DNA of 64,000 nt. Origin: Kalmusia sp. IMI 367209 (lineage: Eukaryota; Ascomycota; Dothideomycetes; Pleosporales; Didymosphaeriaceae). Position numbers and translations under genes: made by a program. Below the pieces are notes generated by a model that saw only the letters and a list, made by a program, of their open reading frames with translations, was not told the origin of the DNA and made no database searches. This document shows, piece by piece, positions 21,595 through 31,915 of the stretch (position 1 is its first letter; every line of letters begins with the position of its first letter). The stretch lies in NCBI GenBank assembly GCA_027946365.1, contig JAPEUQ010000017.1:558001-622000 (forward strand), given 5' to 3'.

Positions 21595-23365
21595 ATGCAT
21601 GTCCATGATGTTATTATCATCGGCGCAGGTCCTTGTGGTCTTGCAGTCGCAGCCAGACTTCATGAGCACACACCTTCGGCGACCTTCACCGACGACGAAC
21701 ATCAGCGCTATCATTGGATCCGCAAGCATGGTCGCAAGATGAATATCAAGAGCTATCGCACGAATACTGACTCACTCGAGGCAACTGAGTGTGCATGTCA
21801 GCATGAGCATGAGGAGAGCCTTGACATGCTTGTGTTGGATGCTGATGGCGCAGACTGGATGACTAAATGGAATCGATTGTTCAAGACCTTTGGGATCGAG
21901 TACCTGAGAAGCCCTATGTTCTTCCATGTCGATCCTTCAGATCGAGACGCGCTTCTTGGGTATACCTACGAGCACAAGCGAGAAAAGGAATTGCAATCTC
22001 TACCCGGATGCGCCGGGAAGGAAGTCAGCAAGCATCGGAAGAAAAAGAAGATGAATCGAGGACGGATCTCGCAAAGCGGTCCAGATGTCGACGAGCGCGA
22101 TAGAAAGGACTATTTCACTCCTTCATCTAAGCTGTTTCGGGCACACTGCAACGAAGTCTCTTGCCGATATGGACTTGGAAGTGATATAATTCGGCAGGAG
22201 AAGGCGTTGAATATTCAATTCAAAGCCATGAGGGCATGGGCCGATGATAGGCATGATAGTGTTATCTCGGATGATGAGTCGAGCGATGACAAGGTCTTCC
22301 GAGTTTCGACAGACAAAGGCGTGCGCTACGCGCGTGTCGTGGTCATGGCCATTGGTCCTGGTAATGCCCCAACTATACCACCAATTGCCGGGATTCCAGC
22401 CTCAGCACTACATGCAGGCTGTAGCCATGCTATGCATATCAAGCAGTATCCTCCGGCTCATGTCGCGGCAAAGATATCGCAACGCGTCTCCACCAGTATC
22501 CTGATTATTGGTGGTGGACTTACTAGCATCCAGTTAGCAGATCTCGCCCTCAAACGAGGCGTGAGCAAGGTCTGGCTGCTGATGCGTGGAGGCGTCAAAG
22601 TCAAATATTTCGATGTCGATCTGGATTGGGTAGGCAAGTTCCGCAACTTCAACCAGGCGGCCTTTTGGTCGGCCGACACCGATGAAGGCAAGTATTGACG
22701 ACAACCATGCATATAAGAGACTTGGGTGCTAATTTGTGAAAGAACGTTTCGAAATGATTGCACAGGCTCGGAATGGCGGTAGCATAACGCCGCGATATCG
22801 TAAAATCCTCGATGCTCATATCGCAAGTGAAAAAATATCGCTGCATACGCACACGACCTTACAGTCTGTTAATTGGGATGCGAATTTACATCAATGGACA
22901 TGTGTTACCACAAGTCCCTCAATCGCGTTACCGCCAATCGATTATATTGTATTCGCAACTGGAATTCAGTCTAGCATTGAAAGTATTCCTCTATTTGACA
23001 ATATCCGAAGCGACTATCCGATAGACGATGTCGGCGGTCTTCCCTGTTTGAACGATGATCTGATGTGGGCGGACAATGTTCCACTGTTCGTTACAGGTCG
23101 ACTCGCAGGACTTCGACTTGGTCCAGGCGCACCGAACTTGGTCGGGGCACGAGTTGGCGCTGAAAGAATTGCTTGGAACGTGCAAGACATTCTGGAAGAG
23201 AGAAATCGAATGGCCAGCGACGGCGATGGCGACGGCAGCGGTACGAGTGATGAGAGCGAGAATGAGAAGTTGACCCAGTACGCCGGTGGAAGACGAAACC
23301 GGTTCGATAGCTTGGTTGGACTGGATGACCAGCGAGTGCAAGCGTCTCTTCTTGTTAGACAGTAG
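21595..23365 (+). CDS. FAD/NAD(P)-binding monooxygenase-like protein (ornithine/lysine N-hydroxylase-like fold)
   Basis: Two exons, 21595..22687 and 22743..23365, joined by a GC–AG intron (AAG|GCAAGT donor); the join reads DEERFEM in frame. The first real ATG is at 21595; the TTG upstream is not used. The N-terminus has the FAD Rossmann motif IIIGAGPCGLAVAARL. Mid-protein VVVMAIGPGNAPTIPPI is the ATG-like flavoprotein motif, and ILIIGGGLTSIQLADLAL is the second GxGxxS/A NAD(P) site. Near the C-terminus DYIVFATGIQSSIESIPLF and FVTGRLAGLRLGPGAPNL complete the fold. A charged insert with HRKKKKMNRG (about residue 145) and an acidic Gly/Ser stretch near the end look disordered. About 570 residues. 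It resembles FMO/SidA-type enzymes, but the substrate is unknown. Confidence 0.85.
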
Positions 23366-24065
23366 TATTATGGAAATAGGTTAGATCTGTATGATCGAGC
23401 CGTCTAGATAGAATTTCAATGCCTGCAAAGCGTCTGAGGGGTATTGAGTCGAGCTTTAGGGCTGAGGAGTATTAGTGTATCTCGAATGCTGCTAAATAGG
23501 TTTACTAGGCAGGCGGGTGTAGGAGACAAGAATCATGTATAGGATAGCATATGTCGGATGGTAGGTCGGATGAAATGTGAGTCTGAAAGTCGCGACGCTC
23601 TCGCGGAGACATCACAATGCACGGGTACTGCTCCATCACCCGTTTCCCCACCACGACTTTAGCCCATTTGGCTAGCATATAAGGCTACACATCGCATTCA
23701 TAAATGTCACTAGATCTGAACCCGTACGCCTTCATCTCTTCAATTTCGCTGTGACTGTTTGGGCTTTGTCTTAAAAATGAGACTTTATGGGCGGGCTTCG
23801 TTCGTCTAGACTGTCTACGCAACACCCGTACAAAGGCATCATTTTCAACCATCTGAAGTACCTGAAAGCATCTCAGTTGCTGCGTTTGTCATGAGGCATC
23901 AATTGTGTTTTGAAAAAAAATTTCTGTAGATGCTGACATTTTCACGCAGATACTGAAACTTGCCACAACTCCCAATTTCAGGGAGCAAGTGGATCGGTAT
24001 GTTGTATTTGATACCTGCTGCCTCAAAAAAGGAACAGATCTGACTTGAAATCTACCTACTAACTG
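23366..24065. other. Intergenic, convergent 3' flanks
   Basis: 700 bases between the flavoprotein stop and the PhyH stop. Nothing coding was found. Confidence 0.5.
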
Positions 24066-25097
24066 TTACTGCGTCGGTCGCAGGTCAAAATTATCACAAT
24101 GCATCATCTTTTCCACCTCTTCGTTGCTCACAATATTCGCCCTGACTTCGACCGGAAATGGACGAGGCTTGAGAAAAAAGTGTGCTTGCGAAAGTGGAAG
24201 TGTGCTGTTGACGTGAAAATTCGGATACCATGCCGCCTTTATCTTGGTTAGCTATATGTCATCCTTCTCAAATGCGAGGTGGCATGAACCCCGTGAATGG
24301 ACATACCAAGGGTTACTTACTTGATACCCCAGCGCAATCATGATTCTATGATTCTTACTCGCATTCGGCATTCCTGCATGCCATAGCCGTATATCTCGAA
24401 TTACGACATCACCTCTAGCGACATTCACCTGGATAGGCGGTCTCTTCAACTTCCGCTCCGAGCACAGTTCTGGGCGAACATCGCATTTCAGCTCCCCTAG
24501 TTCGGAACCTTCCTGTTGATCAACTACCTCGCTCTGGATGGAAACCTGATCGGATCCGTTGGTCGTTGCGTGCGATCCAAGCCAAAATTCGGTAGCGCCA
24601 TTTTCCACATTGAAATCGCAGAGCGGAATATTCGCAATGAAGTAGAACGGACACTGAGGATGGTGGAACCGTACGTCTTTGTGTACCGGCTGACGCAAAG
24701 CAGATGTATTTCGAAGAGCGGTGTTGCCTTTCAGAAAATTGAAGACTGGTCTGGGGCCGAGATACGCATTGGCTAGCTGCATGATGAAGGGGTTGAAGTA
24801 TAGATCCTCGTAAAGGTACGTGGCATCGGTAAGAGGTGGGGACTGAAGAATGTTCGACGGGACTCCATGGTTATAATTTGACATGTTGTTCACGATCTCG
24901 TCGGTCTTGCTACTCATGTAATCATTGAGAGCATCAACGTGAGCTGTATCAACCAAGCCTTTCAGAACGACGAGACCATCCTGATTCAGTGCTTCTAGCG
25001 CTTTCTGGAGGTTGGATGCGCTGTAGACTCCTTGCTGTTTCTCGTGGGTGGTGGCGAATACCGCGCGTGGTACGTTGGAGGACGGCTTATCATTCAT
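24066..25097 (-). CDS. Phytanoyl-CoA dioxygenase (PhyH) family Fe(II)/2-oxoglutarate oxygenase
   Basis: Two exons, 25097..24321 and 24236..24066, total 315 residues. A single-exon reading would stop at 24252 with an unnatural tail; splicing at GGTATCAA|GTAAGT to an AG at 24237 instead gives AAWYPNFHVNS..., ending NFDLRPTQ, which is the better fit. The Fe site is HKD (in RQPVHKDVRFHHP) and the distal His in IRLWHAGMPN, with NHRIMIALGYQ supplying the 2-oxoglutarate Arg. The core between shows IANIPLCDFNVENGATEF, typical of PhyH. Fungal PhyH proteins hydroxylate or rearrange lipids, alkaloids and meroterpenoids; the substrate is not predictable. No signal peptide. Confidence 0.9.
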
Positions 25098-26098
25098 CTT
25101 GTTCGTATCGTACCAGTGTGGCGGATGATAAAAGCAAAAAAACGGATATTGTTGCTGAGTTTACGAAGAATTCAGTGAGTGCAGGCTTGGCCTCGGGCCA
25201 CGAAGCAAACGACTCCTTTGCTCTAAAAAGCACCTTTCGGCAATATGGGCAGCACAAAATTTTATCTGACTTGGAGTTGCTGAGCCTCTACTGTGATACG
25301 AATCGTACTGCTGTACTGTTCTGTCACGCGGCACGCATGTACAACCCTTTCAGGAAATGGATGCCGTTCGTGCGCCGTTAGTCTATCTTCTAGTCCTCTG
25401 AACGTCTGCTAATAAGCAGAACACCAACGCGATCATCACCCAGGCATGCATTACGGACAATCAATGCAGTATTTTCCCTCGCACTTCGACAAGCTCGGTG
25501 AAGCGTCAGGCCGTGTTTACAGAAGTGGGCCTCGCAAAAATATATAACAAGCTAGCGAAAGCAATCGGGCCATTGATGACCACCGGCAGACTGCCCAACG
25601 GTGCCTTAAACCGGCTAGCTCCATGCGGCTGTCCAAACAACAAGCTCTGAGCGTTCTTGACCAATCTCGCCAAAGTTCAAAGGCACAGATATCTCTAACA
25701 CGGATATAATCTCTCGTTGGTACTTGAGGGATATATTTTCCCGCAAGTTATGCGTTTGACCAGAGTAGGACGAGACTCGAGCTTAGCATAACCATAAACA
25801 CTAAGCTTTTATTGTAAGTAAAAAACAAAAGAGCCCATTCATGGTCTGTGATTGCTTGTCTGACCACTGTCTAATGGGTCACCGCGTACTAGTCATATAA
25901 TTGCTTTGGTGTACGGGCTCAGGAGTGCAGGGCTGGCACAGCTACAACTATCATGGACGGATATGTCTCGCTCCATCTTCAGCTATATGGAGTCAACTTC
26001 TTACCCTCTTGACCGTTTATCTTTATTTACGCTCATACATCCCTCTTTTCCAACCTAAACTTTTTTTTTCGGTCTTCTTTTCCATCTTACCCAGCAAG
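25098..26098. other. Divergent intergenic region
   Basis: 1 kb upstream of both the PhyH gene and the decayed secreted-protein gene. A pyrimidine/T-rich tract (about 26,040–26,090), common just before fungal start codons, precedes the ATG at 26099. No exon was seen. Confidence 0.5.
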
Positions 26099-26807
26099 AT
26101 GCGTTCTGCAGCAGTTGTGCTTCTGGTCGTTAGAGCGGTAGCTGCACAGTCTACTATCGAGGTCTTCAATATCTATCCAAACTCTACCCTTACATATAAT
26201 GCCGCTGACGCCAAAGCAACAACATATACACGCGCTTGCAATTCGCAGGAAAGCTCTTATTCTCAAGGTCAACATTCTCGATCACCTACCCATCTAATAC
26301 TAAATACAATATAGCTTCTATCTCTAGAAACTCAATAAGATTCGTTGAGACCACAACATAGATGCCAGTTCCGAATTGAATGCCAATACCTTCGGTATCG
26401 GATGAGGAAGAAAGCAGCTGCGAGCCGTACACGCTCATCCAGAGCGCCTCAATCTAGGAATTCCACCTAAGGCAGAGGGATGTCGTTAATGTGGATATTG
26501 CTTGCCGTTGGATTGGAGAGGCTAAGAAGCCCGACGCATGGACGTGTGTAGGGACTCAATCTGCTATCGCCGAGGTGCCGGATCCTACAGAAACACCGGG
26601 GCCTGCTACCAGTACTGAGACGTTGAAGTAGGATCAACTTACAACCCTCGAAGAATGGGGTACAGCGACTATTGTCAACGCTCCAACCGGCTCAGTTCCA
26701 TCGAGCTCCGCTGCGACCGGTGATTTCGCCATTCTGGTCCTATGCCAAGTAGAACTGCCAGATTCGCGGGTGCTGCTAGGTTCTTTGCGGCGGTTCTTGT
26801 GCTATAA
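26099..26807 (+). pseudogene. Decayed gene for a GPI-anchor-type secreted cell-wall protein
   Basis: The start encodes a signal peptide and mature N-terminus (MRSAAVVLLVVRAVAAQSTIEVFN) typical of small fungal GPI proteins. Downstream pieces of the same protein are still readable: SSCEPYTLIQSASI, DIACRWIGEAKKPDAWTCVG, a Thr/Pro/Ser-rich linker, and a hydrophobic GPI-like tail RFAGAARFFAAVLVL before TAA 26805. They are interrupted by in-frame TAG at 26455 and TAG at 26629, and the tail is in a different frame from the linker, so there is also a frameshift near 26,740. Both TAGs could come from CAG by one C-to-T change. The family assignment is by general pattern; introns could explain one break but not all. 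Confidence 0.6.
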
Positions 26808-27261
26808 GAATCCGTTCTATCAGCATTTTATTGCATGCATATCGCTCTCGTTATTTAGATTAGTATCGAAGTGATATTACCCGTACATCACACCGATCAT
26901 TCTCGAGACTTCTATACCTAAGTAGGAAGCTTCTACGACACGAAAACCACCTAGAGCGACGTACACCCTGATCAAGAGTACAGCACAATAATGATCCCAT
27001 TCAATCCCGTCAAAACCAAGATCATCCAGCACATCAATCTGTCTCTATCTGTTTTGAAAGATTACTCTTCCGTCCTATGATGTGCGCCGCGGTGTTCTTA
27101 TCACGATCAAATTCTCAACGTTGTATCAATCTAATACTTTATTCCGTTTATTTCATGTATGCAATGCTGTTTATACACAGTGTTTCAATAGTACTTTATC
27201 CAAGCCACATATTCAAACAATCAGCTAAGGACCAGTACAAATGCTGAAGCCCGTAGACAGT
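26808..27261. other. Intergenic
   Basis: AT-rich 3' flanking sequence of the pseudogene and of the metallopeptidase. No gene was seen. Confidence 0.5.
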
Positions 27262-28386
27262 CTAGCAACTGCCATTCGCGCAGCATGCTGGCGAATCAGG
27301 TGTACATCCGTTCTCATTGCAATCGCAAGTCCCGTTGTTAGGGTCATCGGTCTCAGGATCAGAGTCAGGCCAGTCCTGATTAGTCTCATCATCGTCGCGT
27401 TCGTCACGCGGATATGTGAAATCCACACCGCAGATCTCCTCCAAAGCAATGTGCTGAAAGCGGAAAGGTTAGCTAGAAACCAGTTTGGGTGAACATGTGA
27501 CTGAATACTTACCAGAGCGTACCACACATAAGTGTCTGCGTTCACAATCGTCTTCTTTCTCCGCTCGACATCATCGTCCAGGGCCAGTGCGCGGCATTGG
27601 AAGGCGTCGTAGATTACATCTCCAATCTGCTCACCCACAGCATCCTTCCCTATGCGAGGGTAGTGCATGAACTCGTGTAAAACGTTTGCGCCAATAAAAT
27701 TCTTCGTCATGCGGTCGGTATCAATAATGTTTCCAAGGCCACCGCAATTGTTCGCCGTCAGACCAGCCAAATCTGCTCTGTCCCAGACTTTGTCGCAAAA
27801 ATGCATTCCAGGCTTCTTATCAGCATTGGTCTTAAAGTAGGCGGTTCCAGTCTTGCCATCGGACGTCTTCAAATCGCAGAAAGGCGTGTTTCCGTCGCCA
27901 ACTCCTGGGGCCTGCTTGTCCGTGGGCTTCCAGTAATCGGTCGAAGAAACGATAACATTTCCATTAGTGTCCGACCCGGTGCCATCGGTGTTATCGCCGA
28001 CAAAGTTCTTATAGACTTGTCTGATGGTCTCACGTGCGTTGTCGTCGGAGCGCTGGTCACCGAACCAACCAGCGAGTTTGTCCTTGTGCTTGTCGTCATC
28101 CATCTTTTCTAAAGTCTTCGCTGCAATTGTGACGGCATCCTTGAGGCCTTGGGTTAACTTGTCTTTCTGCCCTTGGTCCTGAACGTCATCGAGATTGTAG
28201 AGTGCTCGCTTCACTGCCCAAGCCGGATTCGCACTGCTGAACTGGAATCCTCTGCTCTTCTGTTAGCAATTGTGCTGTAAAAACGGAAAATTTAGCACAT
28301 GGAATGATGCGTACCCCCGGGGATGCGCATGGACAACCGTAAGTACAGCTGCTACTGCGACAAGATGTTTACTAAATCCCATCATG
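27262..28386 (-). CDS. Secreted HExxH zinc metallopeptidase with acidic, Cys-rich tail
   Basis: Two adjacent ATGs at 28386 and 28383 open a signal peptide (MMGFSKHLVAVAAVLTVV). An intron (about 28,320–28,265) leads to the main exon. The catalytic helix is NVLHEFMHYPRIG, with the two zinc His and the general-base Glu, and a downstream YDAFQCRALALDDD could supply the third ligand, as in deuterolysin-like (M35/aspzincin-like) enzymes. A last intron (about 27,513–27,455) joins YVWYAL to HIALEEICGVDFTYP. The tail is unusual: about 30 Asp/Glu/Asn-rich residues, then CDCNENGC and PACCANGSC to the stop at 27262. Cysteine pairs also occur in PFCDLKTSD and MHFCDKVWD. It probably degrades host or environmental protein outside the cell. 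A TATA element lies upstream. Confidence 0.82.
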
Positions 28387-28500
28387 GCTAGGGGAGAGCT
28401 TAAGTAAGTGGAGTGAGGCTAGGTGAAGACGGATGATCTTGATGACTTGGAGAGCGATGATGAGCTGGTCTCAATGACTATTGACAGACTTTGGCTCACA

Positions 28501-28508
28501 TTTATATA
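28501..28508 (-). promoter_or_regulatory. TATA-like element upstream of metallopeptidase
   Basis: On the minus strand the bases read AGTATATAAATG, a good TATA box, about 115 bases before the metallopeptidase ATG. Confidence 0.45.
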
Positions 28509-29470
28509 CTTCGACACCAACTACAGCCCGATCAAATTACCACTCTTCGATGGGGCTATGTTCAGCCCACTTTACAGATTTGTTTACTGGCACTATTACT
28601 CGGGTCTAAGAAAACCCGCAATATCGAACTCAATGCAAGGAATCGTGAACAAAGCGTTGGCAAATGTAAGATTCGAGTGTTCAGATATGGTAACAAATTC
28701 CTGAAAACACGAATCACAATATAGATCTCTCGTATGAGACATGGATTTAGATTCAAAAACATAAGATTCCAACATGGGGTTTCACTGAGTGGTACAAGGC
28801 TATGGCAATCCATCCACTATGGTCTTGGTAGAATCAGCCCTAGGCTCAAGAAAGAGGAGTTATGCGATAGCAAGTTTCGAGGATTCAAACATGCTGATGC
28901 GTAAGTATCTACTATAGGCATGGACCTGTAGATCTTGGTTGCTCACATTACCCTTGACTGGCTGTGCAAAAGTAGCCGCCAGGCTGAGTCCAACGCCAAA
29001 AGTCTACAAGAACTCCTACTGACGAATAGACTTTGGAGTTTTGCGAAGTGTAGTCTGGATAAGTGATCTGGGCGAACAAACAAGATCTAGTCTAGCACGT
29101 GTGCTGCAAAGATCGCCAGGTACTCGGCCCCGAAGGTCAATGCATGCCCAGGTTCTTATCCCGGGGCCGCTCCTGTTCACGCGCTTACCCCGTGGGACGG
29201 GGAATATACCAATGGGATTTGGTAGTTCTCGATGGGGCCGAAACATGTTTTTGCATCTCGATCGAGTCCTTCTCATCAACGATGTGTCAAAGGAACCCAG
29301 AACAGCCCCCGCGGCTTATTCTTCGTAGCTAACTACGTCACTGCTGACAATGCTAGCATCGTATTCATCTCAACTGAGACCTTTGCCTTGAGCCTCGTTT
29401 CAGCCTCCTCGACGAGAGGAATGCAGCGCCTTGCTAGTTTGTGATTGGTTAAGCACGGAACATTAATGAC

Positions 29471-29500
29471 GTAGCGCGCTGACCATTGCGCTACTCCGCG
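29471..29500 (-). other. tRNA D-arm-like hairpin (A-box-like)
   Basis: GTAGCGC and GCGCTAC form a perfect 7-bp stem with a 10-base loop. On the minus strand AGTAGCGCAATGGTCAGC matches a Pol III A box/tRNA D arm. No anticodon arm or B box follows in a proper place, so this is at best a tRNA-derived fragment. Confidence 0.3.
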
Positions 29501-29734
29501 TTTTTAGATGGATACCTTCGTTCACTTGTCTGCCTTACAAAGTCTTGAAACAATCATTTGGGTATTGTGATTTCAATATCTCTAGAGGATATACCTCAGA
29601 CGTCTTTGTACCTATTATAACTTTTTCAGAAGAGGCAACTTGACCATCTTCACCATTGTCATCAACAGACAGCTCAACACTTGCTCCACGCGATCTCGTA
29701 CAAATTCGTTATAAGGAATTAGACAGTATCCACC

Positions 29735-30793
29735 ATGGGAGACCCTCAGCCTGCTATCTCACTCTACCTTGACGGCGAATTAAGTTTCCAACTGCACCGC
29801 AAAGGCTTCGCTGGCACTATTCCCACACTCAAACTTCAAATGCACGACAACAAGAACCCCGCAACACTAGTCATTGATGGCTACCGCTCATCTGAGAAGA
29901 ATTTCAGTCTTACCCACGCCATCCAACGCGGCTTATTCGAGCTTTTTGACGCTGAGACGAATACGAAAATCGCAGTACCTCAGGTAAATGAGGAAATCGA
30001 AGCAGGGAAAATGGTTGTCCCGGCAGGAGCACGAAACCAATGGTTCGACTTGAAGATCGACGCCCGTGAAGACTTCTGGACACAACTCCTTACACCGGGT
30101 CACAAGTACGAGATACGCTGGGCTAAAAGCGGTCATGAACCTCGGGCGTACCACGGCGAGACTGAAGAGGTGTCCGAAGAAACCAATCGATTATCTGTAC
30201 GGTGTTTGCCAAGACCCATCAAATTGACAGTCTTCGACGACGCCACCGCACCACCTCAATTCTCCCTATCTCTGACTCCAACGGCGAAGATCTGCCATTT
30301 GAGTGGTGAACCCCGATTCGGGTTCAGTCTCGAGGTTACATCTCATGAAGCTGAGGTCATTACAGTTTGCCTACACAAAACACCGCTCAAGGAACTCCAC
30401 GGCCTCGAAGAAATTGCGAAAGTCGAGGATGTAGAGACTGATGAAGAAGTCGAATGGCCTTATGGCATTGGTTGCTATGATGGTCCAGAATCATTTCCTT
30501 CCAACGATTTCTTTGAGGAGTTCGAGCCTGGTGTGCCATACCAGAGGACATTTTATCTTGAGAAGTATGACAAAAAGACGTCGAATGGAGGTGAGTTGGA
30601 GGCACTGGAGTCAGGGAGCATATATAAGGTCGAGGTTAGTAAAGACTTGCTAAGAGCGTTTACCAAGTGGAGGAAAGGGAGGAAAGGCGATTTGTTGGGT
30701 AGTGATCAGAAGGAGAATGAGGCTCGGTGGAAGGGCAATAGTGGGCAGATTATTTTGGAGGTGTCGAATCCTTTTACATTCGAGACTGCTTGA
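29735..30793 (+). CDS. Uncharacterised 352-residue protein, beta-rich
   Basis: A single-exon protein with ATG in good context (CACCATGGG). I do not recognise a named family. It begins MGDPQPAISLYLDGEL and alternates short hydrophobic strands with charged loops, consistent with two immunoglobulin-like beta domains (about residues 5–150 and 155–330). It is acidic in the middle (KVEDVETDEEVEWPYG) and basic near the end (KWRKGRKGD). There is no signal peptide, TM segment or repeat, so it is probably cytosolic or nuclear. The length, clean start and protein-like composition make it a real gene. Neighbours give no functional clue. Confidence 0.75.
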   Translation: MGDPQPAISLYLDGELSFQLHRKGFAGTIPTLKLQMHDNKNPATLVIDGYRSSEKNFSLTHAIQRGLFELFDAETNTKIAVPQVNEEIEAGKMVVPAGARNQWFDLKIDAREDFWTQLLTPGHKYEIRWAKSGHEPRAYHGETEEVSEETNRLSVRCLPRPIKLTVFDDATAPPQFSLSLTPTAKICHLSGEPRFGFSLEVTSHEAEVITVCLHKTPLKELHGLEEIAKVEDVETDEEVEWPYGIGCYDGPESFPSNDFFEEFEPGVPYQRTFYLEKYDKKTSNGGELEALESGSIYKVEVSKDLLRAFTKWRKGRKGDLLGSDQKENEARWKGNSGQIILEVSNPFTFETA

Positions 30794-30922
30794 GAGCCTA
30801 ATACACATGCGCTACCTCAAAATATAAATAAGAACAGCTCTCAGAATAAGAAAGACCATCGCATCAGACAGTCACACCGTATGACTCCCGCCATACCATA
30901 TCTACCATTCATCCTATCAACA

Positions 30923-31249
30923 TTAAACATCCTTACCGCAACCGCCGCATTCATCACCGACCCCTTCATCTTCACCGCTCGCAACATTCTTATCCTCGTC
31001 GTCATGCTCCTTCATCCACTCATTCCGCGGAGTTCCCTCTAAATCTCTATAAAGTGCCAGCATACTCCTCGTCCACGCTCGCTGTTCCTTCGTCCCATTT
31101 ATTCCCCATGTAGGCTTATGCTTTATATTGCTTCTCTCATCGCCGCTCCTTTCATCGGGATGATCCTCTTCATCGCCGTTGTTGTTGTTGGAGGTGAAGC
31201 GACTAGTCGACCTGTTTCGTCGGTTGAAATCAAAGCAGCTCATTGACAT
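30923..31249 (-). CDS. Small hydrophilic protein, possible
   Basis: An open frame of 108 codons from ATG 31249 (MSMSCFDFNRRNRSTSR). It is very charged: an Asn/Asp/Glu-rich start, then a more ordered centre (KPTWGINGTKEQRAWTRSM and LALYRDLEGTPRNEW), then an acidic tail ending CGGCGKDV. The centre looks like a genuine helix-forming segment, which is why I list it, but no family is recognised. It converges with the upstream gene, 130 bases away. It could equally be a chance frame. Confidence 0.4.
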   Translation of the reverse strand: MSMSCFDFNRRNRSTSRFTSNNNNGDEEDHPDERSGDERSNIKHKPTWGINGTKEQRAWTRSMLALYRDLEGTPRNEWMKEHDDEDKNVASGEDEGVGDECGGCGKDV

Positions 31250-31915
31250 GTTTATATAGCGTTGAACTTTAACAGCCAATATAAGAACTGAACAATACCG
31301 GAGATTTTAGTAAAAAATGTTACGAGAATAGTAGAAGAGAGCGATCTTATATCAAGAGTGCGTTTGGAGGTTGAGCTGTTCGGTGTTCGTTGTCGTGCCA
31401 CTTAGCAACTCTACACGTCCACATCATGGCCGCACGGACGTCAGTGGCTTCTCGCAGACATGCCTTTGACTCACACGTAGCGCCTCCATTTGCGGCTTCA
31501 AGCAAAGGAAGATGGTTAGTAATGCTTGTAACGATTGCAGGCTCAAGGCACCATTATCACCGTCCCACGAACAACCTGTAGTCTCTTCAGACTCACTCCC
31601 AAATTTCAAACGTCCATACTGAGATGAGAGGGTGCGATGAGTGTTAGGTTCTGCGAGGTAGTGAGGATGGTATATCTGTTGACTAGTGCACTCATGGCGC
31701 AGAAGACAGGTTGGGCAACACATGTGTCTATATTTTATGTCCAAATGTAGAGCAAGCACTTCGCGGCTTACGTGTAAACTGACCTGCTGGGCATCTTACG
31801 ATCTCATTGTATGACAAATAGCTCCTTTTGACACAATTAGTTCGCTCCCCTTCGCTTCTAATAATTAACCACAATCAGTATATCACAAACCCTTTTACAT
31901 TTTTCTACACCTACA
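31250..31915. other. Intergenic
   Basis: About 660 bases between the small possible gene and the VPS53 stop. No supported feature. Confidence 0.5.

Larger units (their letters stand above)
28387..29734. other. 1.35-kb divergent intergenic region
   Basis: Promoters of the metallopeptidase (left) and of the unrecognised 352-residue protein (right) must lie here. Several short frames occur but none is protein-like. A tRNA D-arm-like hairpin is noted separately. Confidence 0.5.
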
